Shown: piece after piece, positions 39,136 through 48,067 of the stretch | How the letters are laid out: the number at the start of each line of letters is the position of its first letter | Position numbering within the stretch: the stretch's first letter is position 1 | NCBI RefSeq assembly: GCF_009725755.1 | Contig: NZ_WNIJ01000001.1 | Location: forward strand, 496,001-560,000 | Direction: 5' to 3' | Source: Bombella sp. ESL0385 | GTDB lineage: Bacteria; Pseudomonadota; Alphaproteobacteria; Acetobacterales; Acetobacteraceae | Length of the DNA: 64,000 nucleotides | Notes under the pieces: model-generated | The model's database searches: none | What the model saw: only the letters and a program-made list of their open reading frames with translations | Told to the model about the DNA's origin: nothing | Made by a program: the position numbers and the translations under genes

Positions 39136-39975
39136 ATGAGTAACGAGCGGAAAGAGCATATGCCCAGCGCGGCTTTTCTGTTTCAGGACCTCGATACGGA
39201 GGCTCTGTCCCAATTACATGCCGTGCTTGATGGTGTTGAGAAAGGGCGTAGCACCCTAACCCGTTTGGCGGATTTGATGGGCGGTGCGGTTGGTCGTGCA
39301 GCGCATTTGGGCTTGCATACGCTCTCTTTGGCACCGGGCCTGCAAGAGAAGGTGCAATCCCTTGCCGGTACAGCGTTGGAGCAAGCTTATCGCATCGCGA
39401 TTTTGGGGTTGGAGCGGCAAAAGGGGCGGCCTCAGCACGCGATTAAGGAGAGGATGAGGCAAGCCGTTGTTGCAGCTTCTGGCGCGGCGGGCGGCTTTGG
39501 CGGCCTTATGAGCATGGGGCCGGATATTGGCTTTACCACCCTAACGATTATGCGTGAGATTGCCATTATCGCGCAGGAAAATGGGGAGGATTTGCAAAGC
39601 GAGGAAACACGCCGCGCGTGTTTGGAAGTCTTTGCCCTACGGAATATGGGCGGCAAACAGGGCGGCGAGCCGGGTGAGGGGCAAGGTGAGCTCGGCTTTT
39701 TTGCAGCACGCAGCCTCATGCGCGGTCAGCCGCTTGTATTGCTTATGGCGGAAGTTGCTGGCCATTATGGGATGGCTCTCTCCCGCAAATTAGCGGCGCA
39801 GATGGTCCCGGTAGCGGGGGCCTTATGTGGGGCAGCGATTAACTCCGCCTTTTTGGCGCATTATCGTGCGGTGGCGAAAGCGCATTTCACCATCCGGCGG
39901 TTGGAGCGCACCCACGGTATGGCCGTGCAGGAGGCTGCCGAGGCGTATCGGGGTCATGCAGAGGCAGAGGGCTAG
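39136..39975 (+). CDS. EcsC-family protein
   Basis: 279 residues. The G-A-A-G-G-F-G-G block, with P-D-I-G-F-T-T-L-T-I-M-R-E-I-A and a later Cys/Ala/Gly-rich membrane-like stretch, matches the EcsC family, first named from the Bacillus ecs operon. Function is not known. An AGGAGG site lies about 8 bases before the ATG. Its stop overlaps the 3' end of a small frame on the other strand. Confidence 0.83.
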   Translation: MSNERKEHMPSAAFLFQDLDTEALSQLHAVLDGVEKGRSTLTRLADLMGGAVGRAAHLGLHTLSLAPGLQEKVQSLAGTALEQAYRIAILGLERQKGRPQHAIKERMRQAVVAASGAAGGFGGLMSMGPDIGFTTLTIMREIAIIAQENGEDLQSEETRRACLEVFALRNMGGKQGGEPGEGQGELGFFAARSLMRGQPLVLLMAEVAGHYGMALSRKLAAQMVPVAGALCGAAINSAFLAHYRAVAKAHFTIRRLERTHGMAVQEAAEAYRGHAEAEG

Positions 39976-40172
39976 ACGCATCGGCCCTTTTTATGACGGC
40001 AGAGCTGGTAGAGCTCTAACGGGGCGAAGATGAGGATGCCAAGAAGGCAGCCAACCTCAATGATGTTCATAAGAGGGCGCAGGGCAGGGCGGGCGAGTTG
40101 CAGCATAAAAGCCAGCCCTAGGCTGAGAGCGTAGGTATATGTTTGGTAGGATGAAGGCTGACGTGTGGACAT
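39972..40172 (-). CDS. Small two-helix membrane protein, uncertain
   Basis: 66 residues from the ATG at 40172 (M-S-T-R-Q-P-S-S-Y). Two hydrophobic segments (L-S-L-G-L-A-F-M-L-Q-L and I-I-E-V-G-C-L-L-G-I-L-I-F) lie around a short polar loop, and the tail is basic and Cys-containing (C-R-H-K-K-G-R-C). It fills the gap between the EcsC gene and aat, overlapping the EcsC gene's last bases, and is divergent from aat. No family recognised, and the ribosome binding site is weak, so it may not be real. Confidence 0.5.
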   Translation of the reverse strand: MSTRQPSSYQTYTYALSLGLAFMLQLARPALRPLMNIIEVGCLLGILIFAPLELYQLCRHKKGRCV

Positions 40173-40203
40173 GAAGAGTCTTTCTATAAGGGCTGCGTGA
40201 GAG

Positions 40204-40878
40204 ATGGAGACTATCACGGCTGAGCTAGTTTTGCGCGCTTATGCGGCAGGTTTATTTCCCATGGCTCCAGATGAGCAGAGCGATGAGCTGGAATGGTTCT
40301 GCCCACAAGAGCGGGGGATTATCCCGCTAGAGCCTTTGGAGGCCATTCGCCTACCGCGGCGGTTAATGCGGAGCGTCTTAGCCGGGCATTATCGCCTTTG
40401 TAGTGATGAAGATTTTGATGGCATGATGCAAGCCTGCGCTCAAGCCACGGCTGAGCGACCAGAGACATGGATTAGCGGACGGATTCGGCAGCTTTATGGG
40501 GAGTTGCATCGCTTAGGTCATGCTCATTCTGTCGAGGTGCGCGATAAAGAGAGCGGGGCTTTGCTCGGCGGGCTTTATGGCGTCTCCCTGCATGGGGCGT
40601 TCTTTGGGGAGAGCATGGTCTCGCGCGTGCGGGATGCCTCCAAAATCGCGCTGGTGCATCTCATGGCGGCATTGCGGCGTGGGGGGTATAAGCTTTTAGA
40701 TACGCAATATATCACCCCTCATTTAGCGCGTTTGGGTGGGGTGTCTGTCCCCTTTATAGCGTATAAACAGCAGCTTGAGGCGGCCATGATGCAGGAAGGC
40801 CATTGGCCTGATGATATAAGTTTGGAGGCTTTGGCAGCCGAGATTACCCTTATGGCCCAGCGTTCTAAAGGGAGATGA
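40204..40878 (+). CDS. aat: Leucyl/phenylalanyl-tRNA-protein transferase
   Basis: 224 residues. Adds Leu or Phe to proteins with N-terminal Arg or Lys, marking them for ClpS/ClpAP degradation (N-end rule). The family blocks A-Y-A-A-G-L-F-P-M-A, W-F-C-P-Q-E-R-G-I-I-P and G-L-Y-G-V-S-L-H-G-A-F-F-G-E-S-M are all present. The length is normal. Confidence 0.96.
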   Translation: METITAELVLRAYAAGLFPMAPDEQSDELEWFCPQERGIIPLEPLEAIRLPRRLMRSVLAGHYRLCSDEDFDGMMQACAQATAERPETWISGRIRQLYGELHRLGHAHSVEVRDKESGALLGGLYGVSLHGAFFGESMVSRVRDASKIALVHLMAALRRGGYKLLDTQYITPHLARLGGVSVPFIAYKQQLEAAMMQEGHWPDDISLEALAAEITLMAQRSKGR

Positions 40879-40973
40879 AGGGCGGGGGCATTTTTCCCTC
40901 TGGCTCTCTCTTTTTGGTCTGATTATGGTGGGGGTAAGATTGTGAATGAGACGAGCAAGAAAGAGAGGCAGTG

Positions 40974-41840
40974 ATGACACTTTGGCGTATCAAGCGGGAT
41001 GGGCAGCATAGATGCGGCAAGGGTGGTGTGATAGCGGCTGCCTCATTGGCGATTCTGGTAGGGGCTCATACGCCTCTTGCATGGGCAGGGGCGGATCACC
41101 CGCCGCTATCTCCCACGCGGGATGCGGTGGTGACGTATCGCTTCCAAACGGAGGTGCTGCCGGGTGATAAAAAAGGCAGTGAGCCGGAGCATCAAGTCAA
41201 AGTATCCTTCGCTGCATCAGGAGACCGGCTACGGATAGACCCTGACGATGGCCGCAGTGCAACAATTTTAAATCGCCAAACCCAGATTATGACGCTCGTG
41301 AGTATGCAAGAGCGGCGTTATATTGAGTTTCGCCCTATGCATGGGTTGCATAATCCGTTCTTCTTAGGGTTAGGGATGACCTACCACCCTGAGGGAACGG
41401 AGCAGATTGCTCATGTCACGTGTCAGAATTGGACGATTGATAGCAAGCGCGGCAAAGCAAAAGCCTGTGTGACGGAGGATGGTCTCATTCTCTCTGAAGA
41501 AGGGGTGGATGCTGATGGGCTAACGGGCCGTTTAAAGGCCATTGCCGTAGAGTATAAAGACTTACCTGCGGATATTTTTACGCCTCCAGCTGGGTTCCAG
41601 AAGTTTGATCCATTTGCCAAGATGAAGAAGCAGCTTGCACAAAAGCAGGCGCAGCAAGCACAGCAATCTCAGCAAGGCCAGCCGCCCGTGCCGGGTGCTG
41701 CGATGGAGGGTATGCGCCGTGGGGGGCATGAGGCTGTGGAGCAACCTGCTGGGGACCAACCTCATAGCCCGGATGATTCGGTAGGGGATGGGAGTGTTAC
41801 CCATAGCGACCAACCTACAAGCAGCAATGAGGGGCAATAA
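40974..41840 (+). CDS. Secreted protein of unknown function, DUF4412-like
   Basis: 288 residues. A signal peptide ends near P-L-A-W-A-G-A. The mature domain has alternating strands with V-T-Y-R-F, V-S-F-A-A-S-G-D-R-L-R-I-D, M-T-L-V-S and a late P-A-D-I-F-T-P-P-A-G-F, which resembles periplasmic DUF4412-type domains. The tail from about residue 220 is Gln rich, then Asp/Ser rich and disordered. It lies 3 bases before the peroxiredoxin gene, so the two are one operon. Start ATG 40974 follows a GTG; AGAGAGGC is the likely ribosome binding site. Confidence 0.75.
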   Translation: MTLWRIKRDGQHRCGKGGVIAAASLAILVGAHTPLAWAGADHPPLSPTRDAVVTYRFQTEVLPGDKKGSEPEHQVKVSFAASGDRLRIDPDDGRSATILNRQTQIMTLVSMQERRYIEFRPMHGLHNPFFLGLGMTYHPEGTEQIAHVTCQNWTIDSKRGKAKACVTEDGLILSEEGVDADGLTGRLKAIAVEYKDLPADIFTPPAGFQKFDPFAKMKKQLAQKQAQQAQQSQQGQPPVPGAAMEGMRRGGHEAVEQPAGDQPHSPDDSVGDGSVTHSDQPTSSNEGQ

Positions 41841-41843
41841 GCC

Positions 41844-42341
41844 ATGACGCAAGAAACGCACGTAATAGAGCTTGGGCAGAGCGCGCCAGACTTCACGTTG
41901 GAGGGCGTTGGTCCACAAGGGGAAACGCAGGTAGAGAGTACCTCGCTAAAAGGTAAACCTTATTTATTATACTTCTACCCGCGGGCTTCTACGCCGGGTT
42001 GTACAACGCAAGCGTGTGATTTGCGTGACCATTTGGCGGAGTTGCGCATTCCCGGTGGGGAGGGGCTGACAGTATTGGGTGTTAGTCCCGATGCTCTTGG
42101 CGCGTTAGAGACGTTCCTCACCAAGCAGGCACTGAGCTTTACGCTCCTTTCCGACCATGAGCATAAATTGGCTGAGGCTTATGGCGTTTGGGTGCTTAAA
42201 AAGCTGTATGGGCGTGAGTTTATGGGGATAGAGCGCAGCTCCTTCCTTATTGATGCGCAGGGGCGTATTGCTGCTTTTAAGCGGAAGGTCAGCCCTGCAA
42301 AGCATGTGGCTTGGGTGCAAGAGGCTTTAGCACAGCTATAA
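41844..42341 (+). CDS. bcp: Thiol peroxidase of the Bcp/PrxQ family
   Basis: 165 residues. A thioredoxin-dependent peroxiredoxin that reduces hydrogen peroxide and organic peroxides in the cytosol. The active-site block T-P-G-C-T-T-Q-A-C holds the peroxidatic Cys53 and the resolving Cys58, spaced as in E. coli Bcp. The catalytic F-Y-P-R/T context is also present. Confidence 0.94.
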   Translation: MTQETHVIELGQSAPDFTLEGVGPQGETQVESTSLKGKPYLLYFYPRASTPGCTTQACDLRDHLAELRIPGGEGLTVLGVSPDALGALETFLTKQALSFTLLSDHEHKLAEAYGVWVLKKLYGREFMGIERSSFLIDAQGRIAAFKRKVSPAKHVAWVQEALAQL

Positions 42342-42379
42342 GGCTTTTTAGATATGTCCTTCTTGGGGTCTCCTAGAGT

Positions 42380-45300
42380 ATGAACTGGCAGCCAATGGTA
42401 CGCCGTGTGGCGTTTGGTCTTTTAATCCCATTTGTTGGGGTGTTATTGGCTGTAGCTCTGCTTTTGGGGCGGTTAGCGCAGGGACCGTTGGATGTGACGG
42501 GTCTATCCCATCGGTGGGGTGGGGCGTTAACACATATAGGCGGGGGGACATTGCAATGGGAGCGCATGACCCTCGCATGGCAACCGCAAAAGGGCGGTCA
42601 CTCCTCCAAATTATTATTGCAGCTTGATAATATTCGCTTCATCGCTCCTTCTGCTCCTATACAGCATATAGAGCATGTGGGGTTTACCTTTAAATTAGCT
42701 TCTCTATTGCGTGGGACGGTGAGGGCGCGCTCGCTTGAGGTGCAAGGGGTTAATGTAACCCTGATAAAGACCCTACAAGGCCGTGTGCAGGTTGCAGGGA
42801 TGGGCCGTAATGTACGGACGCATCATCGCTTTGGGGGGGATGAGTCCTTCGCTTCGCTCGTGCCGTATCATATGGATGTGCGTGATCTTCATCTCACCAT
42901 GCTGGATGAGGCTCAACCAGATGCCTCTTTGGTGATGAGCATGCCGGAGATGCAGGCGGATTATGAGCCGCAGAGCGGTTGGCGGGGTCAATTTGCGTTC
43001 TCCCTCCAAGGGCCGGGATTAGTGGATGGGACAGAGCGTGGGACAGTGCAGATTAAGGGCGATATTGCCCCAGAGGGGAGCGGGAAAAGCCATTGGCACT
43101 TCACTCTTTCCCCTATGCGCTTGCCCGCTTTGGCCCCGTGGATTCCTGTGGCGAATGAGCAGAAGAAAGGGCTTCTAGTCGCTAATCTGCCGCTTGCTTT
43201 TCAGCTAGAGGGGCAGTTTCAACAACGCGGTGTGTTAGGGGCGTTCGAGACGCTTAGTGGCACAGTTGACGCTGGGGCGGGAGAGGTGATTCGGCCGGGG
43301 AAGATGCCTTTCCGTGTGTCATCGGCGCGGTCGCACTTCACCTTTGGGCCAGCTCATGCTGATAAGCCCGAGCCGTGGGCATTGGCCCTTCATACGGACT
43401 TAACTGCTCTGGATTCCCATGAGATTCCTGTCCCATTTGTTATTGATGCTCATGGCGAAATGGATCATCTACAGCATGCACATAATGTCAGCTTGACGGT
43501 AGATGGTAAGGTTGCTGCCTTCGATTTTGCAACATTAGCGAGTGTCTGGCCAGAAGGAGCCGCTCGCGGTGCGCGGCGTTGGATGACAACCAATATGACT
43601 GCCGGGCGAGGGGATCATCTTCGGCTTATCCTCTATTTCTCCAGTACAACGGGTTTAGCTGGGTTGGATGTCCATGCTTTGGATGGTGATTTGATCGGCC
43701 ATGGGCTGAATGTGACATGGTTAGATAATATGCCCCAAGTAACGGGGGAATATGCTCATGCTCATTTTATAGGGCCAGAGACATTTCAAATAGACCTTCA
43801 GCACGGCCATATTGCTGACGGTAAAGGCGGTATGGTTTTGCTGCCTTCTGGGCGCATTATATTGAGTGATTTGTTACATCATGAACAAATGGGTGAGTTC
43901 TCTTTGGGGATGGAGGGCAAATTACCACCTTTTTTATATATTTTGTCAGCACCACGATTGAATCTCTTAGCCCGTCATCCTGTTGACCCGGCGACAACGC
44001 AGGGCGAGATGAAGGGGACTTTTACAATCAAATTACCGCTCAAAAAGCATCTCAGTATGAAGGAGTTGCAGTTCGGAGCAGCGTTTGACATTCGCGATAT
44101 TGGGATAGCGATGCCCGGTATTGACCATGTACAACAAGGCTGGGGACGGCTTTCTATTAATGAGACTAGCTTGACGATTAAAGGCGGAGCGGTTTTTCGT
44201 GGTCTTACAGTAGCGGGGAGTGTGTTTGATAGTTTCCAATCCAATGTTGCAGGGCGTTTATTATTGAAGGCTGATTTAACCGCCCCGCTCGGTGTAGCGG
44301 AGTTTCGCACCCTTGGGGTGCCTGCCTCTATTGCGCAGCCTTCCGTGTTAAAAGGTAAAGCGCAAAGTCATGTTGTGTATGAGCAATATGGATTAGGCAA
44401 CAAGCATAAACGTACAACAGCGCACTTACAGCTAGATCTTACGCCGCTTGCTGTGACAGCTTCGTTTTGGCAGAAGCCCGCCGGGGCGGATGCAGGCTTA
44501 ACAGGGACGATCCTGTGGGAGAATGGTCAGCTTATCGGATTGGATGATGTGCAAGTTCATGGGCCGCAGATTGCTTTAAAGGCGGAGGGGCGCGTGCGGC
44601 AAGGGCAGGTGGGCGGTGTTCATCTGACGCACTTTCAACTTGGCCGGACAGAGGGCAACGCTGTGTTAGACTGGCCTTTAAAGGGTGATCTGACAGCACG
44701 TTATCAAGCGAATATTCAAGCAGAGCTTTTAGACCTTACCCCATGGTGGGGGAAGAAGAAGGGGCAACCTGTTGCGAAGCCTCCTGCGGGTGCGGGTAAA
44801 TCGCCATCCAAATCGCGCACATCTTTCCTCCCAGCGGGGACGTGGAAGGTGAGTCTGGAGGCTAATAAAGTCCTTTATGGGAAGGAGAAAACGGCCTCTC
44901 ATGTCATAGTGCGCGCGCAATGGACAGCTTACCATGTAACAGAGCTTGCTCTGCATGTACGCCAACCTAATCCACTCGCTTTTGACCTCACCCCCATCCC
45001 CGGGCAGGAGGGCGCGTATGATGTGAAATTTACGGTAGCGGATTTTGGGGCTTGGTTAGCCTCTTTGGGGATTTATCAGCAATTTACTGGTGGGGCAGTG
45101 GATTTGGAGGGCCGTTGTCAGCCCGTAGCATCGGGAGGATCTGTGACAGAGGCAGAGCGTACTATGGGTGTGGGCCTTGGTCTGCCGCCTTTTACGGGGC
45201 GTTTGAAGATTGATAATTTAGCTTTGGAGCATCCACCAACACCGTTAGTTGTGGCTACTTTGGCGGCCCCTTTGCATTGGGGGCAGATTTCGCGCGATCG

Positions 45301-45622
45301 TTTTGAGGATGTGCAGATTCGGGCCGCGTTCCATGTGGCGGGTAATCGTCTGGATGTTGAGGATGGCCGCGCCAGTAATGCCATCTTTGGGGGAACGATT
45401 AAAGGGCAGGTCGATCTCGGGCAGGAGATGTTGCATATGCAAGGGACGCTCTCGCCATTCTTTGGGGTGAATCAGGCCGCAGGGAGCGTCTTTGGGGCTA
45501 AGAAAGGCAGTGGAGCCATGGCGGTGACCTATAAGCTAGAGGGGAGTTTTGCCAAACCTGCCTTGCATGTTAATTATCTCTCAGCATTTGTGCCGGCTAT
45601 AGTAAGGCGTTTGTTCGAGTAG
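42380..45622 (+). CDS. YhdP-like AsmA-family giant envelope protein
   Basis: 1080 residues: one N-terminal membrane helix, then a very long beta-strand-rich periplasmic region (DUF3971-type), and a C-terminal AsmA_2-type domain with L-D-V-E-D-G-R-A-S-N, F-G-G-T-I-K-G and L-S-P-F-F-G-V-N. Such proteins form groove-shaped bridges for phospholipid movement from inner to outer membrane (YhdP/TamB/AsmA group); this role is from family knowledge. It is the first of a plus-strand run with rarA and rluC. A second AsmA protein lies at 48068. Confidence 0.85.
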   Translation: MNWQPMVRRVAFGLLIPFVGVLLAVALLLGRLAQGPLDVTGLSHRWGGALTHIGGGTLQWERMTLAWQPQKGGHSSKLLLQLDNIRFIAPSAPIQHIEHVGFTFKLASLLRGTVRARSLEVQGVNVTLIKTLQGRVQVAGMGRNVRTHHRFGGDESFASLVPYHMDVRDLHLTMLDEAQPDASLVMSMPEMQADYEPQSGWRGQFAFSLQGPGLVDGTERGTVQIKGDIAPEGSGKSHWHFTLSPMRLPALAPWIPVANEQKKGLLVANLPLAFQLEGQFQQRGVLGAFETLSGTVDAGAGEVIRPGKMPFRVSSARSHFTFGPAHADKPEPWALALHTDLTALDSHEIPVPFVIDAHGEMDHLQHAHNVSLTVDGKVAAFDFATLASVWPEGAARGARRWMTTNMTAGRGDHLRLILYFSSTTGLAGLDVHALDGDLIGHGLNVTWLDNMPQVTGEYAHAHFIGPETFQIDLQHGHIADGKGGMVLLPSGRIILSDLLHHEQMGEFSLGMEGKLPPFLYILSAPRLNLLARHPVDPATTQGEMKGTFTIKLPLKKHLSMKELQFGAAFDIRDIGIAMPGIDHVQQGWGRLSINETSLTIKGGAVFRGLTVAGSVFDSFQSNVAGRLLLKADLTAPLGVAEFRTLGVPASIAQPSVLKGKAQSHVVYEQYGLGNKHKRTTAHLQLDLTPLAVTASFWQKPAGADAGLTGTILWENGQLIGLDDVQVHGPQIALKAEGRVRQGQVGGVHLTHFQLGRTEGNAVLDWPLKGDLTARYQANIQAELLDLTPWWGKKKGQPVAKPPAGAGKSPSKSRTSFLPAGTWKVSLEANKVLYGKEKTASHVIVRAQWTAYHVTELALHVRQPNPLAFDLTPIPGQEGAYDVKFTVADFGAWLASLGIYQQFTGGAVDLEGRCQPVASGGSVTEAERTMGVGLGLPPFTGRLKIDNLALEHPPTPLVVATLAAPLHWGQISRDRFEDVQIRAAFHVAGNRLDVEDGRASNAIFGGTIKGQVDLGQEMLHMQGTLSPFFGVNQAAGSVFGAKKGSGAMAVTYKLEGSFAKPALHVNYLSAFVPAIVRRLFE

Positions 45623-45675
45623 CTTTTATCATCAAGGCTGTAGAATAAATGTGAGAGAGGATGAGGGCGGAGATT

Positions 45676-47040
45676 ATGGCGGATCTCTTTGGTGGGTCTC
45701 CCTCAGAGGAGCCAGAGGCGGGAGCGGCATTGCCACGCCGTGGGGCTGCTATACGGCATAAGGCGGGGACACAGCCTTTAGCAGACCGATTGCGCCCGCA
45801 ACATCTAGGGGATGTTCGCGGTCAAGAGCATCTCCTAGGGCCGGAAGGCACGCTGACACGGATGTTAGAGAGCGGCCATCTCTCAAGCTTAATCCTCTGG
45901 GGTGGGCCGGGCTGTGGTAAGACGACCATTGCTCAGCTTCTCGCTGCTCAAGCTGGGTTGTTTTATACGAAAATCTCAGCCGTCTTTTCAGGCGTGGCAG
46001 ATTTAAAAAAGGCGTTTGAGGAAGCACGGCGCAAAGCAGAGGCTACCGGGCGAGGGACGCTATTATTTGTTGATGAGATTCACCGTTTTAATCGGGCGCA
46101 GCAAGATGGCTTCCTCCCCTATGTGGAGCGCGGCACGGTCGTATTGGTGGGAGCGACAACGGAGAACCCCTCCTTTGCGCTGAACTCCGCTCTTTTATCG
46201 CGTTGTCAGGTCTTGGTGTTGCATCGTCTTGATGATGAGGCGTTGGAGCAATTATTGTGCCGTGCCGAGGGGGAGATAGGCCGCACCCTCCCGCTCACCA
46301 AGGAAGGACGGGCCTCACTAAGGGCAATGGCGGATGGGGATGGGCGTTATCTGCTTAATATGGTGGAGCAGCTTTTATCGCTTACAAAAGCAGATACGCA
46401 GCCACTTACCCCGGAGGCTTTAGCGCGCTCCTTAGCCCGCCGTCCTGTTTTGTATGATAAAGATAGGGATGAGCATTATAATCTTATCTCTGCGTTGCAT
46501 AAATCATTGCGTGGTAGTGATCCTGACGCGGCCCTTTATTGGTTTGCCCGTATGTTAGAAGGGGGGGAGGACCCGCGCTATATTGCCCGCCGTCTTGTGC
46601 GTTTTGCGAGTGAGGATATTGGCGAGGCTGACCCAACCTCTCTGCCGCTCGCGCAAGCTGGGGCGACAGCTTATGAGCGTCTTGGCTCGCCAGAGGGGGA
46701 GGTCGCATTAGCGCAGGTTGTGGTACATCTTGCTGTGGCGTCTAAGTCGAATGCTGTTTACAAAGCGTATAATCAAGCACGGGCTTTAGCCAAACAGACA
46801 GGGAGCCTCATGCCGCCTGCACATATTCGTAACGCCCCAACAGCGTTGATGAAGGAGCTAGGCTATAATAAAGGTTATGAGTATGACCATGATTATGAAG
46901 ATGGTGTCTCTGGCCAAAATTACTTTCCAGAAGGGATGGAGCGCGTGACACTTTATGAGCCTGTTGATCGTGGTTTTGAAAAAAGAATCCGCGAGCGTCT
47001 GGACATGTTAACGCAGAAACGGGCATCTCGCCAATCATGA
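45676..47040 (+). CDS. rarA: Replication-associated recombination protein RarA (MgsA)
   Basis: 454 residues. A clamp-loader-like AAA+ ATPase acting at stalled replication forks. Walker A is G-G-P-G-C-G-K-T-T at 76-84, Walker B is L-L-F-V-D-E-I-H-R-F at 129-138, and a sensor block A-T-T-E-N-P-S-F follows. The C-terminal G-Y-N-K-G-Y-E-Y-D-H-D-Y region is typical of the family. The ATG at 45676 has GGAG at about 5 bases; an ATG at 45661 is also in frame but its spacing is poor. Confidence 0.95.
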   Translation: MADLFGGSPSEEPEAGAALPRRGAAIRHKAGTQPLADRLRPQHLGDVRGQEHLLGPEGTLTRMLESGHLSSLILWGGPGCGKTTIAQLLAAQAGLFYTKISAVFSGVADLKKAFEEARRKAEATGRGTLLFVDEIHRFNRAQQDGFLPYVERGTVVLVGATTENPSFALNSALLSRCQVLVLHRLDDEALEQLLCRAEGEIGRTLPLTKEGRASLRAMADGDGRYLLNMVEQLLSLTKADTQPLTPEALARSLARRPVLYDKDRDEHYNLISALHKSLRGSDPDAALYWFARMLEGGEDPRYIARRLVRFASEDIGEADPTSLPLAQAGATAYERLGSPEGEVALAQVVVHLAVASKSNAVYKAYNQARALAKQTGSLMPPAHIRNAPTALMKELGYNKGYEYDHDYEDGVSGQNYFPEGMERVTLYEPVDRGFEKRIRERLDMLTQKRASRQS

Positions 47041-48008
47041 GTGTTCAGAATCGTATTGTCAGTGAGGATGAGGCCGATTTACGCCTTGATCGCTGGTTCC
47101 GCCGTCATTATCCCAATTTGACCCAAGGTGGGTTGCAGAAATTATGCCGTAAAGGGCAGGTGCGGGTTGATGGTGGGCGTGTACAACCTAATAAACGGCT
47201 TTACCCCGGCCAGAGCATCCGCATCCCGCCTCTGCCAGACCAAAGCCGCCCAGCCCCGCCGCCACCGCCTAACCCAGAGCTTATCCAACAAATGCGGGAT
47301 ATGATTCTGTATGAGGATGAGCAGCTCATTGTGTTGAACAAATCCTCTGGTCTGGCAACACAAGGCGGTCCCGGCATTACCGTGCATGTGGATATGATGT
47401 TGGAGGGGTTGCGCCCTGAAGGGGGCGAGAAGCCCCGGCTTGTTCACCGTATCGACCGGGATACATCAGGGTTGCTCCTTGTGGCGCGGACGCCCGGCGT
47501 TGCGGCGAAGTTGGCGGCGGCTTTTCGTAGTCGTGAGGTGAGCAAGACCTATTGGGCGGTTGTGGTGGGGCGTCCCACACCGCCAGAGGGCGTTATTGAT
47601 CAGCCTCTGGCCAAAGTAGGGGCTGGTGGGGCCTCGCTCATCGTGCCAGTAGAGCGCGGCGATGAGGATGCGATGAGTGCTAAAAGTGCTTATGAGACGC
47701 TTGATGCCACGGGTAAGCGGTTTAGCTGGCTGGCCCTTTCACCATGGACGGGGCGGACGCATCAATTACGCGTCCATACAGAGAGCTTAGGCACACCTAT
47801 TTTGGGGGACCCGCGCTATGGCGGGGCTGCAGCGCATGTGGAGGGCTTCCCCGACCGGTTACATCTTCATGCGCGTATGCTGGCCTTCCCCCACCCAGCA
47901 GGGGGGCGGTTGGAGGTTACGGCTCCTTTGCCGCCGCATATGCAAGAGACGTTTCAGATGTTGGGGTTTATCGCAGGTGATACCCCTAAGCCCCGCCGTA
48001 GCCGTTAA
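47037..48008 (+). CDS. RluC/RluD-family 23S rRNA pseudouridine synthase
   Basis: 323 residues: an N-terminal S4 RNA-binding domain (about 16-65), then the catalytic domain with H-R-I-D-R-D-T-S-G, where Asp140 is the nucleophile. Converts uridines in 23S rRNA to pseudouridine. RluC and RluD cannot be told apart here. Its ATG overlaps the rarA stop by four bases. Confidence 0.92.
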   Translation: MSVQNRIVSEDEADLRLDRWFRRHYPNLTQGGLQKLCRKGQVRVDGGRVQPNKRLYPGQSIRIPPLPDQSRPAPPPPPNPELIQQMRDMILYEDEQLIVLNKSSGLATQGGPGITVHVDMMLEGLRPEGGEKPRLVHRIDRDTSGLLLVARTPGVAAKLAAAFRSREVSKTYWAVVVGRPTPPEGVIDQPLAKVGAGGASLIVPVERGDEDAMSAKSAYETLDATGKRFSWLALSPWTGRTHQLRVHTESLGTPILGDPRYGGAAAHVEGFPDRLHLHARMLAFPHPAGGRLEVTAPLPPHMQETFQMLGFIAGDTPKPRRSR

Positions 48009-48067
48009 GATGGTGGGGCGTTGGTTTTACCCAAGCCCGATGTGAAAGAAGGAAAGGGAAGAGGCTG

